Shown: in pieces, positions 28,293-41,660 of the stretch | Layout of the letters: the number at the start of each line of letters is the position of its first letter | Position numbering within the stretch: position 1 is the stretch's first letter | Assembly (NCBI RefSeq): GCF_046630445.1 | Contig: NC_092340.1 | Span: 24,723,501-24,787,500, forward strand | DNA: 64,000 nucleotides | DNA from: Rutidosis leptorrhynchoides | Taxonomy: Eukaryota > Streptophyta > Magnoliopsida > Asterales > Asteraceae | Direction of reading: 5' to 3' | Program-made: the position numbers and the translations under genes | The notes under the pieces: model-generated | Seen by the model: only the letters and a program-made list of their open reading frames with translations | Database searches by the model: none | Told to the model about the DNA's origin: nothing

Positions 28293-28410
28293 TATAGATA
28301 TAGATATAGATAGATATAGATAGATAGATAGATAGATATAGATATAGATATAGATATAGATAGATAGATAGATATAGATATAGATATAGATATAGATAGA
28401 TAGATAGATT
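28293..28410. repeat. (GATATA/GATA)n tandem tract
   Basis: Short tandem array of alternating GATATA and GATA units, immediately next to the Helitron 5' end. Confidence 0.95.
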
Positions 28411-28968
28411 TTATAAGAAGACAAGTTCTAGGCTTCTAGATCTAGAGGTACTAGGTACAACTTAAATTTTTGCTAAGTCAATTTGTTTGATAGGAGTACG
28501 AGTTATTAGAGCTAATACGAAGTTCTAGTTTTTGTCATGTAATAGTGAATTCTTTTAAATTATAGCTTGTTAACTAAATTCTTATATTTATATCTTGATG
28601 ATATATTTCAATATTTTATAATGACGATTTCAAGATGTAAACTTAATGAGATCATAAAAATATTTAAAGTACTAATTATATTTGTATGATATTTTAGTTT
28701 ACTTTCAAAAAACTAGAAGTTCAGAAAATATATTTGGCCCGGGTAGTTAAATATAGTGGTGTCATATACATTAAAAGAAAAAATATAAATTTAAAAAAGA
28801 TATGAAGTCCTCCAGTTAAATTTAGTGGTGTCCTACACAATTTAAAGGGTACTTTATACTGAAAAATTTCAAACTAGCAGTGTCCCGTGACCTCACGGGT
28901 CAGTATGTAAACTCGCTACTGATATTTTATCGTACCACCAGTGATTCAGAATGCTGGCTTCGCCCCTG

Positions 28969-29067
28969 ATTGAAACACTTGGCAAATATGCTTGTTGTAA
29001 TGCCTTTCTAGCATCTTGTTAGACGGCTATTTGTTTATGTTAATAAAATTATCATTGTTCAAAAAAA
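28969..29067 (+). pseudogene. LINE 3' end after the hAT
   Basis: Continuation of the LINE frame after the 8-bp duplication (TWQICLL then TAA at 28998-29000), followed by a short 3' UTR ending in a run of seven A near 29060-29066. Confidence 0.7.
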
Positions 29068-29732
29068 TAGTTCAATTTCGAATTGAACATGTTTGATGCT
29101 ATAATGCATTACAATAGAATTTTAAATTTAATACTATTTATTGAATTTGAAGTAATAATATTAACATTTTCTTAGTAATTTTTTTTCATATATATTGTAC
29201 AATACTCCGTATATGTTTTTCCATCGTCACCGGTGAATTTACGGGTTACTAAATTACTATAAATGGGAGTGAAAGTTTGTGCTTTTTGAGAGATGAATGT
29301 GAACCGTGGGATTAGAAGTAATGTGGTTGATGAGGGCCGTCAGATGGTTATCATTGTGCTAGGATATAGTGTTTTCTATTGGTTGGTTTATGATGATGGA
29401 GATTGTTCTTAGTAAACATATGAAGTACACGGTAATCTGTTGAACTATTTTTATTTCATCCAATCATCATCATCGACGATCATTTTGTTTCCGATAGATG
29501 TTTCCGGTGACTACCTGCCACAATTACCGACCTAATTGTCAACTGCAATGATAATATAAGTTCAAACTCCGAATTTCATTTGTTAGATTTGATATTCAAG
29601 TTAGGGTTTGAGCTTGATTAGTTGTGAAACCCTTTTAGATGATGAAGTAGGTTTATGGTGACTAGTTATTCTTGTCACTTGGTGGGTTTTGGGTCGGTTG
29701 ACGTCTTGGCCATGATTAGGCTTTGATAATGG
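29068..29732. other. Unassigned sequence
   Basis: About 665 bp with no convincing ORF, repeat pairing or transposon end. A TAGGGTTTG motif is present at about 29599. It may be the original host sequence or the diverged start of element G's left LTR, which is otherwise missing its first ~308 bp. Confidence 0.4.
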
Positions 29733-30668
29733 GTATAATCACTAGTGTTAGTGATTATGGAAGTGTTGGAACCCTTTTGGGGGTATTTGGTTGACAAATT
29801 TTGAAATGAGTCAAAATTAGGGTTTGGTGTTATTTTGGGCAAGACGAGTGTTTAACACTTGTGTTTGGGTTTAATTGGCGTATTATGACCATTTTCACTT
29901 GTGTTAGTGATTATTGGCTAGTTTGGGCGCGGTTGTGCTTGGAAATGCATCTGGGTCGAAATTTACACTAAGTGTCAATTTGGTTGGTTTGTAAGTCCAC
30001 CCTAATTGTGTTGTTTGTATTGTGATAATGGAATAGGTACTTTCTATTGACGAGTTACGAATTGGTTCAGTTGCATTCATCAAGGCGACAAAGTGAGTGT
30101 TAATATCCTATGTGCAAATGTATGTGTAGGATGGGTGCGGGTCGGGTGAAGTGGTTCTCGGTTATAGAGCCCACTTCGCATATAAGTGGATTTGATGGAC
30201 TTGTGTATAGGTCCAACTGGTGCGGTTGCGCGTTTTGGTTGACCACCTTTGGCGAGATGCACACTTTGTGTGTACATTATCACATGTGCTTGTGATGTGG
30301 ATTATATAACCCCAATGGCGAAGGGTTGGTATTGTGTTGAGATTGGATAACCCCGATGATGTGGATTTGTATAATCCCGGGATCGTGGGTTTTGATTTGA
30401 GAAGTGAATCACGTGTGGATGCGGATTCACGATGACGCGTGTAGTTCGGCCATCTTAATGAGGTAGTGATCTCGTGTGGATGCGGATTTACTAAGGCTCG
30501 TGCAGTTCGGCCAACCTCTATGTTGTTGTGGTATTGAAGATAGTAATCTCGTGTGAATGCGGATTTACTAAGGCTCTTGTAGTTCGGCCAATCTTCATTT
30601 TGGTATTTTGGTAATTGACTTTCGGTATTGGGTTAAGGGGTTAACCTTGGGCGTTTTATGCTTTATTG

Positions 30669-30726
<58 letters not shown>

Positions 30727-31458
30727 TCGTATTGTTGTGGTGTAGCTAACCCTCCGGGTGTAGCTCGATGGCGTTGTTCACATCGTCGTTGGTGGACTTA
30801 TATTGTTGATGTTATTAGCTTGTTGTATAGCGATCGTACGGTATGCTTAGATTAGCTTGCCTTTATGCATGGACTCCGGTATGTGCTATTTGATTATTAT
30901 TGTGTGGCATGTCTATTTTATGCATATATAGGTATGTAGTATATTCTCACTCACTAAGCGTTAGCTTACCCTCTCGTTGTTTACATTTTTATAGATTTGC
31001 TTGGATGTGGTGGCTCGGGTAAGCGTGGGAACTAGTGGACTTGCGTAGTTTGCTTTAGAAGACTTGCTTTTGGATTTGATTAGGATTGGGTAGCGTATTC
31101 TCTATCACCATGCTCGGTCTATGTTTTAAATTAAACTAAAATGGGTCAAAACGGTCACTTTGTTGTAATTTGGGTCGATGTGGGCCCAGTGTTGTAAAAC
31201 TCGATTTCTATTGTGGAAAACTCTTAGTTTCAATTATTATAACATATTGTGGAAGTGTTTTCGTTTAAAAGTGTCGGGAAGCGGGTTTTCCGCTCGCGTA
31301 AGTTGGAACCGGGAACAGAATTTTATAGTTCATTTGGACGCCATCCTGGTCTTCAGTACTGGACGCCGTCCAGATAACTGGACACCGTCCAGATGCACTG
31401 CCTCGGATTTTTTTTTTTTAAGGCGTGTTTTTGGTATAACGAGGGTTGGGTCGTTACA
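29733..31458 (+). repeat. Element G left LTR (5'-truncated)
   Basis: 1726 bp homologous to 35448-36890 plus a further ~350 bp, ending CGTTACA. It contains three tandem units with GTGGATGCGGATT and TAGTTCGGCC (30403-30598), a (GT)n(AT)n tract (30669-30724) and a triple palindrome array near the end (31336-31390). Confidence 0.85.
30669..30724. repeat. (GT)n(AT)n microsatellite in G left LTR
   Basis: Compound microsatellite. The right LTR equivalent (36393-36503) is an AT run about three times longer. Confidence 0.95.
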
Positions 31459-31460
31459 AG

Positions 31461-31476
31461 TGGTATCGGAGCATGG
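31461..31476 (+). other. Primer binding site of element G
   Basis: TGGTATCGGAGCATGG, one mismatch from the initiator tRNA-Met complement, two bases after the LTR end. Confidence 0.88.
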
Positions 31477-31868
31477 TCTAAGGGATTTAGGTGATTTGAG
31501 ATAGGTGCCTTGACTTAGACTTTTGTGTGTGCTTATTTGTTGCGGGACTTGTAGGATTACGGGTCGGAATGGGAATTTGGTTAATGCCTTAATTTGTAGG
31601 TGGACTAACGGTTATATTAATATGCGGATAATATTAATATATTATTGCGTTATGTTTTGTTCATGTTTGCGTTTGCAAATACCATCGAGCGAAATGGTCG
31701 TTGTACTAATGAGTTGGTACGAAGTGCATGCGTAATAAGGAATTGTAAACCTTATTACGGATGCAGATCGTGTCTACAAGTGATGTATGACGAGTGTCGA
31801 GCAAGATAGGGTGGTGTTGTGCGTGTGGTTTTATACGTTCATGATCTAATCGCTTTGCATTCCTTAGA

Positions 31869-32807
31869 ATGGCAACGGGAAACGGGATCGAGAGGAACGA
31901 CGTTGAGTTTAACGCTAGAGTTGCGGCCGTTGCGGAGCAAATGGGTGCGTTTTGAGAAGAAATGGATAGGAAGTATTCCGAATCTCGGGGTAGTAGTGAA
32001 ATGGAGCGTTTTTATACGAGCTTCATGAGGACTAAACCTCCGATGTATGATGGGAAACCGGATCCTTTAGTTAGCACAACATAGATCTCGGATGTCGAAG
32101 GGTGTTTTCGCACTATTGAATGTCCTCCCGAGAAGAGGACAAGACTCGAGACTAGTTTGTTGCGAGGTAGGGCGAAGGATTGGTTGGATGGTAAAATTGA
32201 TATTGTCGGTGGTGAAACGTTTATGGGGTTATCGTGGGACGATTTTAAAAAGGAATTCTTCGATGAGTTCCGGACGCAAGCCGATTTGTCAGAATTGCGT
32301 AATGAGTTGCGAAATTTGCAACAAGGATCTATGGATTTGAATACTCTCAAGACGAACTTTATGGCGAAGGCTCGTTTTTGCCCCGAGTATAAAGGACGAG
32401 ATAGTTTGTTGATGGGAGATTTCTATCAAACTTTGAATGATGAATTGCGGAGCAAGATTAGTCTTGGTCAAGTGAACTCATTTGCGGAGTTATTCTTCAT
32501 GGCTAGGGGTTTCGAATCGTATTCGCAATCGAAGGTTAGTGAACCTTCAAGTAAGAAAAGGGTTGTTTCGTATGGTGCTCCAAGTAAGAGGACTAGGGGT
32601 GCAAGTGTGAGCACGAGTGGTATACGGACGAGTATATCGGATTCTAGTGCGTCTAGGTGTTACAATTGTGGCGTGAGGGGTCACAAGTCTTGGGAATGTT
32701 CGGTGCCAAAGGGTGATGGCACGGTGTGCTTCAATTGCCAAGAAGAAGGACATCGTAAGTTAGAGTGTCACGAGTTAGTAGGGATGGGTGTGGCGAGAAG
32801 ACGTTAA
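31869..32807 (+). pseudogene. Gypsy-type Gag with two CCHC knuckles (two stops)
   Basis: Gag polyprotein of a Ty3/gypsy-type element, about 312 codons from the ATG at 31869. The N-terminal region has a short helical segment. A retrotrans_gag-like capsid core follows: LLRGRAKDWLDGKIDIVGG, FKKEFFDEFRTQADLSELRN, LRNLQQGSMDLNTLKTNFM. The C-terminus has a Ser/Arg-rich linker and two zinc knuckles, CYNCGVRGHKSWEC and CFNCQEEGHRKLEC, both with all metal ligands (C-x2-C-x4-H-x4-C). Two in-frame stops, TGA 31953-31955 and TAG 32082-32084, break the first third; from 32085 on, the frame is open to TAA at 32805. No pol follows, so the element ends with Gag. Confidence 0.93.
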
Positions 32808-35125
32808 GGTACTTTTCGTTTTAATAAATATGTCCTTTGATTATTTATTATGTGCCGATTGAGTTCGGGTTTGTTAATTGCAACGTGTTGTGCATAATAC
32901 TGTTATGGGTGACATTCCTAATGGAATTACCCTACGGTGGTGTTTGGATAGACGGATGAAGGGCATAAGACTTGGTGCAATCAAGCATTCCTCAGTGTTG
33001 GGAAATGTTTCTACCAAGCCATAGGTATGGGCTTTGGTGTTCGGCTGTTAAGCGCATGTTCGCTGTTGCGAAAGATGGTGGAACCATGAGGTTTGACGGG
33101 TGGATAAAACCCTAAAGATCGAGTGTTTGATCTCGATGTATGTTGGTAATGGAGTCTACGTGACACGATGTTAGGTGCCTCTTTCATACCTACTAGCGTG
33201 GTATTCGACTCCGATGGTGTTGCGGTTACATTGTACTTAGGGTACCGGAGAGAAACCCTTAGGTACATGAATGACTAGGTGGAAATTTGACAAGCTAGAG
33301 CAATCAGATGATTGCAAGATTAAAGTTGTGTAATTTGTGGTAAACTCTTCGTTCGAAGTGGTTAAGGATAGGTTAGAATCCTTCGTGTGCTTAAGGTTGG
33401 AGCAAGGTATTGTGATGTGGTTATAGAACGGAGTTATAAGTAGGGGAGTTTGAACTCTCGCACGAGGATGTTCTAGTGTATTGATATTGGACGATGCTCA
33501 TATGGATTCGGAGCTAGCGTTGAGACCTACGTTGGTCGATTGTGGTAAAAGTACGGTTTGGAATAAATTGTACTTATGGTTTTAGATTTAATTATCACCG
33601 AGGTGGTAATGTGGTGAATCTCATTGAGAGATAATAGACGTGTTTGACGAGCAAGATGAGATCCCTCGGTTAAGGGATGTGCGTGTCAGATTCTCTTCTA
33701 GAGGATCATTGTGTTGTGCCTATGTGTGATATAGGTGGTTCTTGCTTGATTGTGTTGGCGTTGTGTACGTGTACGTATAATGCATGTAAGTAAGTATATG
33801 ATTGATTTACTTGGGTGGGTTAGTCGCGGTGTTAAGACAACACCTGGGGGTTAGTTTTACGCGGTGTTAAGTACACTAATGGATATCCGTTTGGGGTGAT
33901 GGTGAGTGTAATCCGTTAGGATTCACTATGGTGTAGGAGTGCGTGATGTTACACTACTCGTTGTGATCGAGGCCAAAAGAGTGTGTGTTGATGGTTAGTG
34001 TATTCCGTTAGGATTCACTATGGTTTAGCAGTGCGCGATGTTACACTACTCGTCGATTGAGGCCAAAAGAGCGTGTATGATTGGTGGGTTACGGCCATTG
34101 ATTCGGTCTGCTAACTTCACCATGGGAGTAGAGTTATATCGGTATGGTATAACGTTATCGGGAAATGCGAGTACCGATGGGGAATGGGAGTACCATTCCT
34201 GTGTTGATATTTGGGAGTGGATCACGTGTGGATGCGGATTCACGATGACACGTGTAGTTCGATCATCTTATTGAGGAAGTGAGTCTCGTGTAGTTCGGAT
34301 TCACAATGACACGTGTGGATGCGGTCATTCTATTTGGAAAGTGAGTCGCGTGTAGTTCGGATTCACAATGACACGTGTGGATGCGGTCATTCTATTGGGA
34401 TATTGACTCTCGTGTAGTTCAGATTCACTAGGGCGCGTGTAGTTCAGCCAATCCCGATTGTTGTGCGGTGGAGGTAGTGAGTCGAGTGTGGTGCGGATTC
34501 ACTAAGGCGCGTGTAGTTTGGCCAGCCTTCATGTTGCTGGATTGAGAACTATTGGTTGTTTTATACGCCGATGGTGGGGTCGTGAGGACCATGTTGCGTG
34601 ATTAGTGATGCGATAGCCGTGTTTCGCTCACATGATTGTTGAGGGTGTGACAATAGCCGTTTTTGTACACCTTGAGATTTGCGTTGCCATAGTTGTTTGG
34701 GGCGTTAGCGGATTTAGTCATTTGCTTACGATTTTATGATAGTTGCGTATTAGTCGTGTTGCGCACTACGGGGAATGTTGATTGGTAAGTGTAATCGTAG
34801 GATTCGATTTTATTCGGTCTTCGTCGGTGTAGATGGTTGACCTTATTTTGGTATGTGGTTACTTTAGCATTGCACTTGTTAGGCGTACGCTAAAGGGTTG
34901 ATATCTCGATACGAGATTGGTTGAGTTTTCCCCGATGTGAGGGATTGAGCAAGATTTTGGTGTTCGGATTTGTGGATTTGATAAATCACGGATGACGATT
35001 TAGTTGTTAAAGGTGATTCATTGAGAAGAATTGTCTAGGAAAGTCGGATTGGGACACATGTTGAGGACCGTTGAGTGTGGTCCGTTCGGTTAAGTGGCGC
35101 AGATCGCGAGGACACGATCATGTTT
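32808..35125 (+). other. Element G non-coding 3' internal region
   Basis: 2.3 kb without pol motifs. It holds two ~95-bp tandem units (33898-34078, each with CCGTTAGGATTCACTATGGT) and about five units of a GTGGATGCGG/TAGTTCGG repeat (34215-34530) that also occurs in the LTR. Short reading frames are not conserved and look spurious. Confidence 0.7.
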
Positions 35126-35139
35126 AAGTGGGGGAGAGT
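35126..35139 (+). other. Polypurine tract of element G
   Basis: AAGTGGGGGAGAGT directly before the right LTR start TGTAAGACCC at 35140. Confidence 0.88.
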
Positions 35140-36890
<1,751 letters not shown>

Positions 36891-37966
36891 TGAGACGACC
36901 CGTCCTAATCCATAAGGACGAATACATTACATTTGGTAACATTGCGAGGTATTTGACCTCTATATGATACATTTTACAAATATTGCATTCATTTTTAAAA
37001 GACTAACTTTCATTACAACGAAAGTTGACAGGCATGCATGCTATCTCATAATATATACAAACTATGAATGACTTATTATCAATCTTGATGAACTTAACGA
37101 CTCGAATGCAACGTCTTTTGAAATATGTCATGAATGACTCCAAGTAATATCTCTAAAATGAGCAAATGCACAGCGGAGGATTTCTTTCATACCTGAGAAT
37201 AAACATGCTTTAAAGTGTCAACCAAAAGGTTGGTGAGTTTATTAGTTTATCGTAATCAATCAATTCCATAATTTAATAGACCACAAGATTTTCATTTCCA
37301 TTTCTCATAAACATAATCTCATATCAGGCATTTCGCACGGCATAGAGATAAAAATCATTCATATGGTGAACGTTTGATAACCGAACTAACAGGATGCATA
37401 TAGAATATCCCCATCATTCCAGGACTCTCATCGGACATGATAATCGAAGTACTAAAGCATTCGTATCCCGAATGGGACATGTCAAGGTCCATAGATCTAT
37501 CTTTAGGATTCGCGTCAATTAGAGGCCATTTCCCCAATTCTTAGGCTACCAAGCTAAAAAGGGGCATATTCGATTTCGATAATCCAACCATAGAATGTAG
37601 TTTTGATTACTTGTGTCTATTTCGTAAAACATTTATAAAAGCAGCGCATGTATTCTCAGTCTCAAAAATATATATTGCAAAAGCATTTAAAAAGGGAACA
37701 AATGAAACTCACAATACGATATTTTGTAGTAAAAATATGCATACGACGGAACAGAACAATGCAGGATTGGCCTTGGATTCACGAACCCATATCATTTGTG
37801 TACTTATTAATATACATAGTTGTAATCGAATATTTTATATTTATTTTGTTATGTATTACAATTTATATTCCTATATATATTTTATTACTACTTATAATAG
37901 GTTATAATGCTTATTTGATATATAATCCAATTAACGTTATAATATTGTATTAGTTAAAACATAATA
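36891..37966 (-). repeat. Element B 3' LTR, segment 1
   Basis: U5 side of the LTR, with arms X (37193-37208), X' (37646-37659) and Y' (37699-37712). Interrupted at 37966 by C. It matches 62094-63098 of B's 5' LTR closely. Confidence 0.9.
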
Positions 37967-39143
37967 TGAAATGACCCGTTCATATACATTATAAACGATT
38001 CACAATAGTTGATTACATCGCGAGGTATTTGACCTCTATATGATACGTTTTACAAACATTGCATTCGTTTTCAAAAGACAAACTTTCTTTACATCAAAAA
38101 TTGACGGCATGCATACCATTTCATATTACATCCAACTATAATTGACTTAATATTAATCTTGATGAACTCAATGACTCGAATGCAACGTCTTTCAAAGTAT
38201 GTCATGAATGACTCCAGGTAATATCCTTAAAATGAGCTAATGCACAGCGGAAGATTTCTTTAATACCTGAGAATAAACATGCTTTAAAGTGTCAACCAAA
38301 AGGTTGGTGAGTTCATTAGTTTATCATAATCAATCATTTCCGTAATAGTAATAGACCACAAGATTTCAGTTTCCATAAATATCCATACACTCGCAAGTGT
38401 TTAAAAGTATTCTATAAGTTGTAGGCACCCGGTAACAAGCCTTAACGTTCATGTTTTACCCTCTGAAGTACACCAGATCAGGTGTGTTTAAAATAACCTC
38501 GAAGTACTAAAGCATCCCATAGTCAGGATGGGGTTTGTCAGGCCCAATAGATCTATCTTTAGGATTCGCGCCTACCGTACATAGACAAGTAGTTTAATGT
38601 TACCAAGCTAAGGGTATATTTCTGGTTTAAACCCACATAGAATTAGTTTTAGTACTTGTGCCTACTTCGTAAAATATTTATAAAACAGCGCATGTATTCT
38701 CAGCCCAAAAATATATATTGCAAAAGCATTAAAAAGGGAGCAAATGAAACTCACAATACTGTATTTCGTAGCAATTATGTATATGACGGCACTGAACAAG
38801 TGCAGGGTTTGTCTCGGATTCACGAACGTATCAATATTGTGATTCAATATTGCAAAAAAGTACGTAGACGCAACAAAAATGATAAACGTTAGGTTGACCT
38901 CACGAGCAATACCCTCGATTAATACCCATAACCTCCATAGCTATAACCCATAATTTCCTTAGCTCTATCTCGTTTGAAAACTTATTTTAAAATCGTCTGA
39001 GTATAACTCTGTCGTTGTATTTTATGTATACTAATAATATCTTGAAATAATACAAAGAAGATATATATATATGTAATTCGATTGAGAGAGTTTAGAGAAA
39101 TATATTTTCAAATTTCTATGAAAAAATGAAACCTATTGAATTC

Positions 39144-39151
39144 TATTTATA
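39144..39151 (-). promoter_or_regulatory. LTR TATA box (element C, 3' LTR)
   Basis: Minus strand ATTATAAATAG with the tandem ATTAAAGTG array immediately upstream. The same box is at 44837-44844 in the 5' LTR. It would place the transcript start about 350-360 nt upstream of the Y' donor-like site. Confidence 0.6.
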
Positions 39152-39156
39152 ATAGA

Positions 39157-39283
39157 TTTTTGAATTATTAAAGTGAATTATTAAAGTATGAATTATTAAA
39201 GTGAATTATTAAAGTATGAATTATTAAAGTGAATTATTAAAGTATGAATTATTAAAGTGAATTATTAAAGTGAATTATTAAAG
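39157..39283. repeat. Tandem ATTATTAAAGTGA-type array (C 3' LTR)
   Basis: Alternating GAATTATTAAAGT units ending in GAATT or ATGAATT. The 5' LTR copy (44855-44980) has a different order of the two unit types, so it has been reshuffled since insertion. Confidence 0.9.
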
Positions 39284-41339
39284 TTAAAGTAAAGTAAAAG
39301 TAAAGGAAAGGTAAAGTTAAAGTAGAGTAAAAGTATAAAAACTATGTATGTATAATACGCGTATAAATATATATAATATTAATTTAAATCGTTATATATA
39401 TTTAATAAAATAAAATATAAATATCATTATCTTTATCATACTGGTTAAGTAATGAGTTGTCAAAAGTTATTCTAGATATTTATAAAAGTTATATACGTTT
39501 TAATAATAAAGTTCTTTTTAAATTGAAAACGTCTTTGTACGTTTGAAAATAGATTAATAGAATATTATGGAAACCAATTCTCCACTAACTTTTGTCTAAC
39601 TTTCGTAAATGACACTTTATGTTTTTATTTATAAATAGCTTTACAAATTATTCTGAATATCGTTAAGAGGAATAGATTTTCTCAAATCATAGTGGACCTC
39701 TCAATAGAGACTTGTAATCATAATTCAATGTTTCTGATAATTCAATCATTTAATATATATTTTTTAATTTCGTCAAAAATCATATTGAAACAAATACGTT
39801 CGGGTAAAGTATTATACGTTTAATACTTTATTAATATTCTCAAGTTATAATATATATATACATATACATATCTATTTATATATAACGGTTCGTGAATCGT
39901 CAGAATTTGGTCGAGGTTATAATGAATGTATGAACACAGTTTAAAATTCTTGAGATTTAACTTAACAAACTTTGCTTATCGTGTCGGAATAATATAAAGA
40001 TTAAAGTTTAAATTTGGTCGAAAATTTTTGGGTCGTCACAGTACCTACCCGTTAAAGAAATTTCGTCCCGAAATTTGATCGAGGTCGTCATGGCTAACAA
40101 TAAGAATGTTATTATGATGAATATAAGTTGATTCATAGGGTTTTATCATGATTGAGAAATATGGATAAAATAATTCGATTACTCGAAACGTATGAGTGAA
40201 GCTATCGTAAAAGAGTGAAATGAGAAAATAGGGATTCGTCTTATATTTTGACATCATTACGGTTGATCTCTGGATTAAAGAAAATCTTTGTAATCTATAT
40301 AGGATTTGATTCTTCGGTGATTAAGGAAATTATGATCCTCTTCGATTTAATGCGATGATTCATCTCGATTTTTCTGTCGGATATTTCACTATAAATCCAC
40401 CTCTTTCATTTCCTTTTAATTCACACCTTCTATTCTTTCTCCCTTAATTCTTACTTTAAAATTATTTGTCAATACGCTTTATCCAGTGCTGATTCTTGAT
40501 ATGCTCCTCACTTTCATATCTGTCGCTCTTCTTTTTCATCTGCCTCTGGAAGAATCTATTTACTTCTACTATACTCTTGGTTTTATAGTATTTTTAGTTC
40601 TCCCGTGTCTTTATATTGCTATATGCATTGATATATACGGTTTGTGATTTCTGGGTTGTTGTTGGGTTTTATATCTTCCCTTATATTTCAAAGTCCTTGC
40701 TTCTTCTATAATCATTGTCATCCACAGTTAATGCTCTCTTCTATTTGCTATGATTTATACTCCCATTTCTAGTTCGGAGCTTTGTCCTTTCGTTTCTTCT
40801 TCTTGCGATTAAGCACCGCTTGTAATGGTCCAGAATTCGCAGATACAAATTTCGGAATGAACATTGTTAATGTTCTAGGAAGGAAATTGTAATGGCACGA
40901 TCTTGACTTGTCAAATTACCAGAATACCTCGGAAAAGGCCGAATCATCAAGAAATATTTTCTTGATATTTAGAGATCAAAGAGAATACAAGAGTCGTGTA
41001 ACATAGCACATGATGACGTTATGATCTGTGAATCATCATGTTCCATTTAGAAACTCAGCATGAATTACTGTAATATAATCACGTTGATCAAGTGTCATTA
41101 TATTATACTAGTTCATGCTTCAGTTCCCAACACTACTTCAAAAATATTCCTTTTTTAAATTCGAAAGTTTCAGAATTTAGAAACTAAAATAGTTTCTTTT
41201 ATGATGTAATACAGACAGCACGAAGAGGTAAATGATTTCAGATAAGAATAATTATAGAAATATCTTCAGAAATATGGAGGATATTTATAATGAAAGATAT
41301 GATGATATCTTAGAATGTCTAATATCAGAGGATGATGAA

Positions 41340-41660
41340 GGATATTATCCGCAGGGGTTTAGAGTCAGGAGCAAGGTATTCGTTAATGACTTCAGCAAGT
41401 ACTGAATCATTTGGATTCTTTGAAGGCAGGTTCAGCCTTTGTGATTTGTCCACAGCCTCCTTCATACTTTGCTCAATCCGTTTTCCAGTTCCAAAGCTTC
41501 TCTTTTTCTGAGCTTTGCCAATATACTATCCTTTATCATCCAACTTTTTACTGTTAAGGTCATTTACAGTTTTTGCTGCTTCATCAGCATTTTTCAAAAT
41601 TTCGAGAACTGGTTCGCAGTTTAGGGTGTTTTTCAGAAACTTCACATTCAAAGTATATAA
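41340..41660 (-). pseudogene. ORF2-like conserved block (element C)
   Basis: Same block as in A and B: minus frame with NADEAAKTVNDLNSKKLDD, then a stop where relatives differ, then KRIEQSMKE. A longer open frame (41526-41933) covers the first part, but its upstream half is not alignable to B and is probably spurious. Function unknown. Confidence 0.35.

Larger units (their letters stand above)
23863..28968. mobile_element. hAT-like non-autonomous transposon (5.1 kb)
   Basis: Terminal inverted repeats CAGTGGCGGAGCCA (left) and, inverted, CAGGGGCGAAGCCA (right) match at 12 of 14. An 8-bp duplication ATTGGAAC (23855-23862) and ATTGAAAC (28969-28976) has one mismatch. An 8-bp duplication and CAG-starting ends fit the hAT superfamily. 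No hAT transposase or dimerisation motif is visible. The body carries a MITE, two SINE copies, a gene-like fragment and Helitron ends. It splits the LINE reading frame. Confidence 0.82.
37967..40040 (-). repeat. Element C 3' LTR
   Basis: LTR with arms X 38267-38282, Y 38307-38319, X' 38690-38703 and Y' 38741-38754. A TATA box (minus TATAAATA, 39144-39151) lies next to an upstream tandem array of ~14-bp ATTATTAAAGTGA-type units (39157-39283). Start TGAAATGACCCG, end GTCGTCACA. Confidence 0.93.

Noticed and set aside
30080-30295. Paired plus and minus frames in the G LTR, repeated at 35795-36010
   Set aside because: Repetition only reflects LTR duplication. There is no codon bias or domain, and the frames overlap on both strands.
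32808-35125. A hidden pol region in element G
   Set aside because: No RT (xADD), protease (DSG/DTG) or integrase (HHCC) motif seen in any frame. The region is made of tandem units and non-coding sequence.
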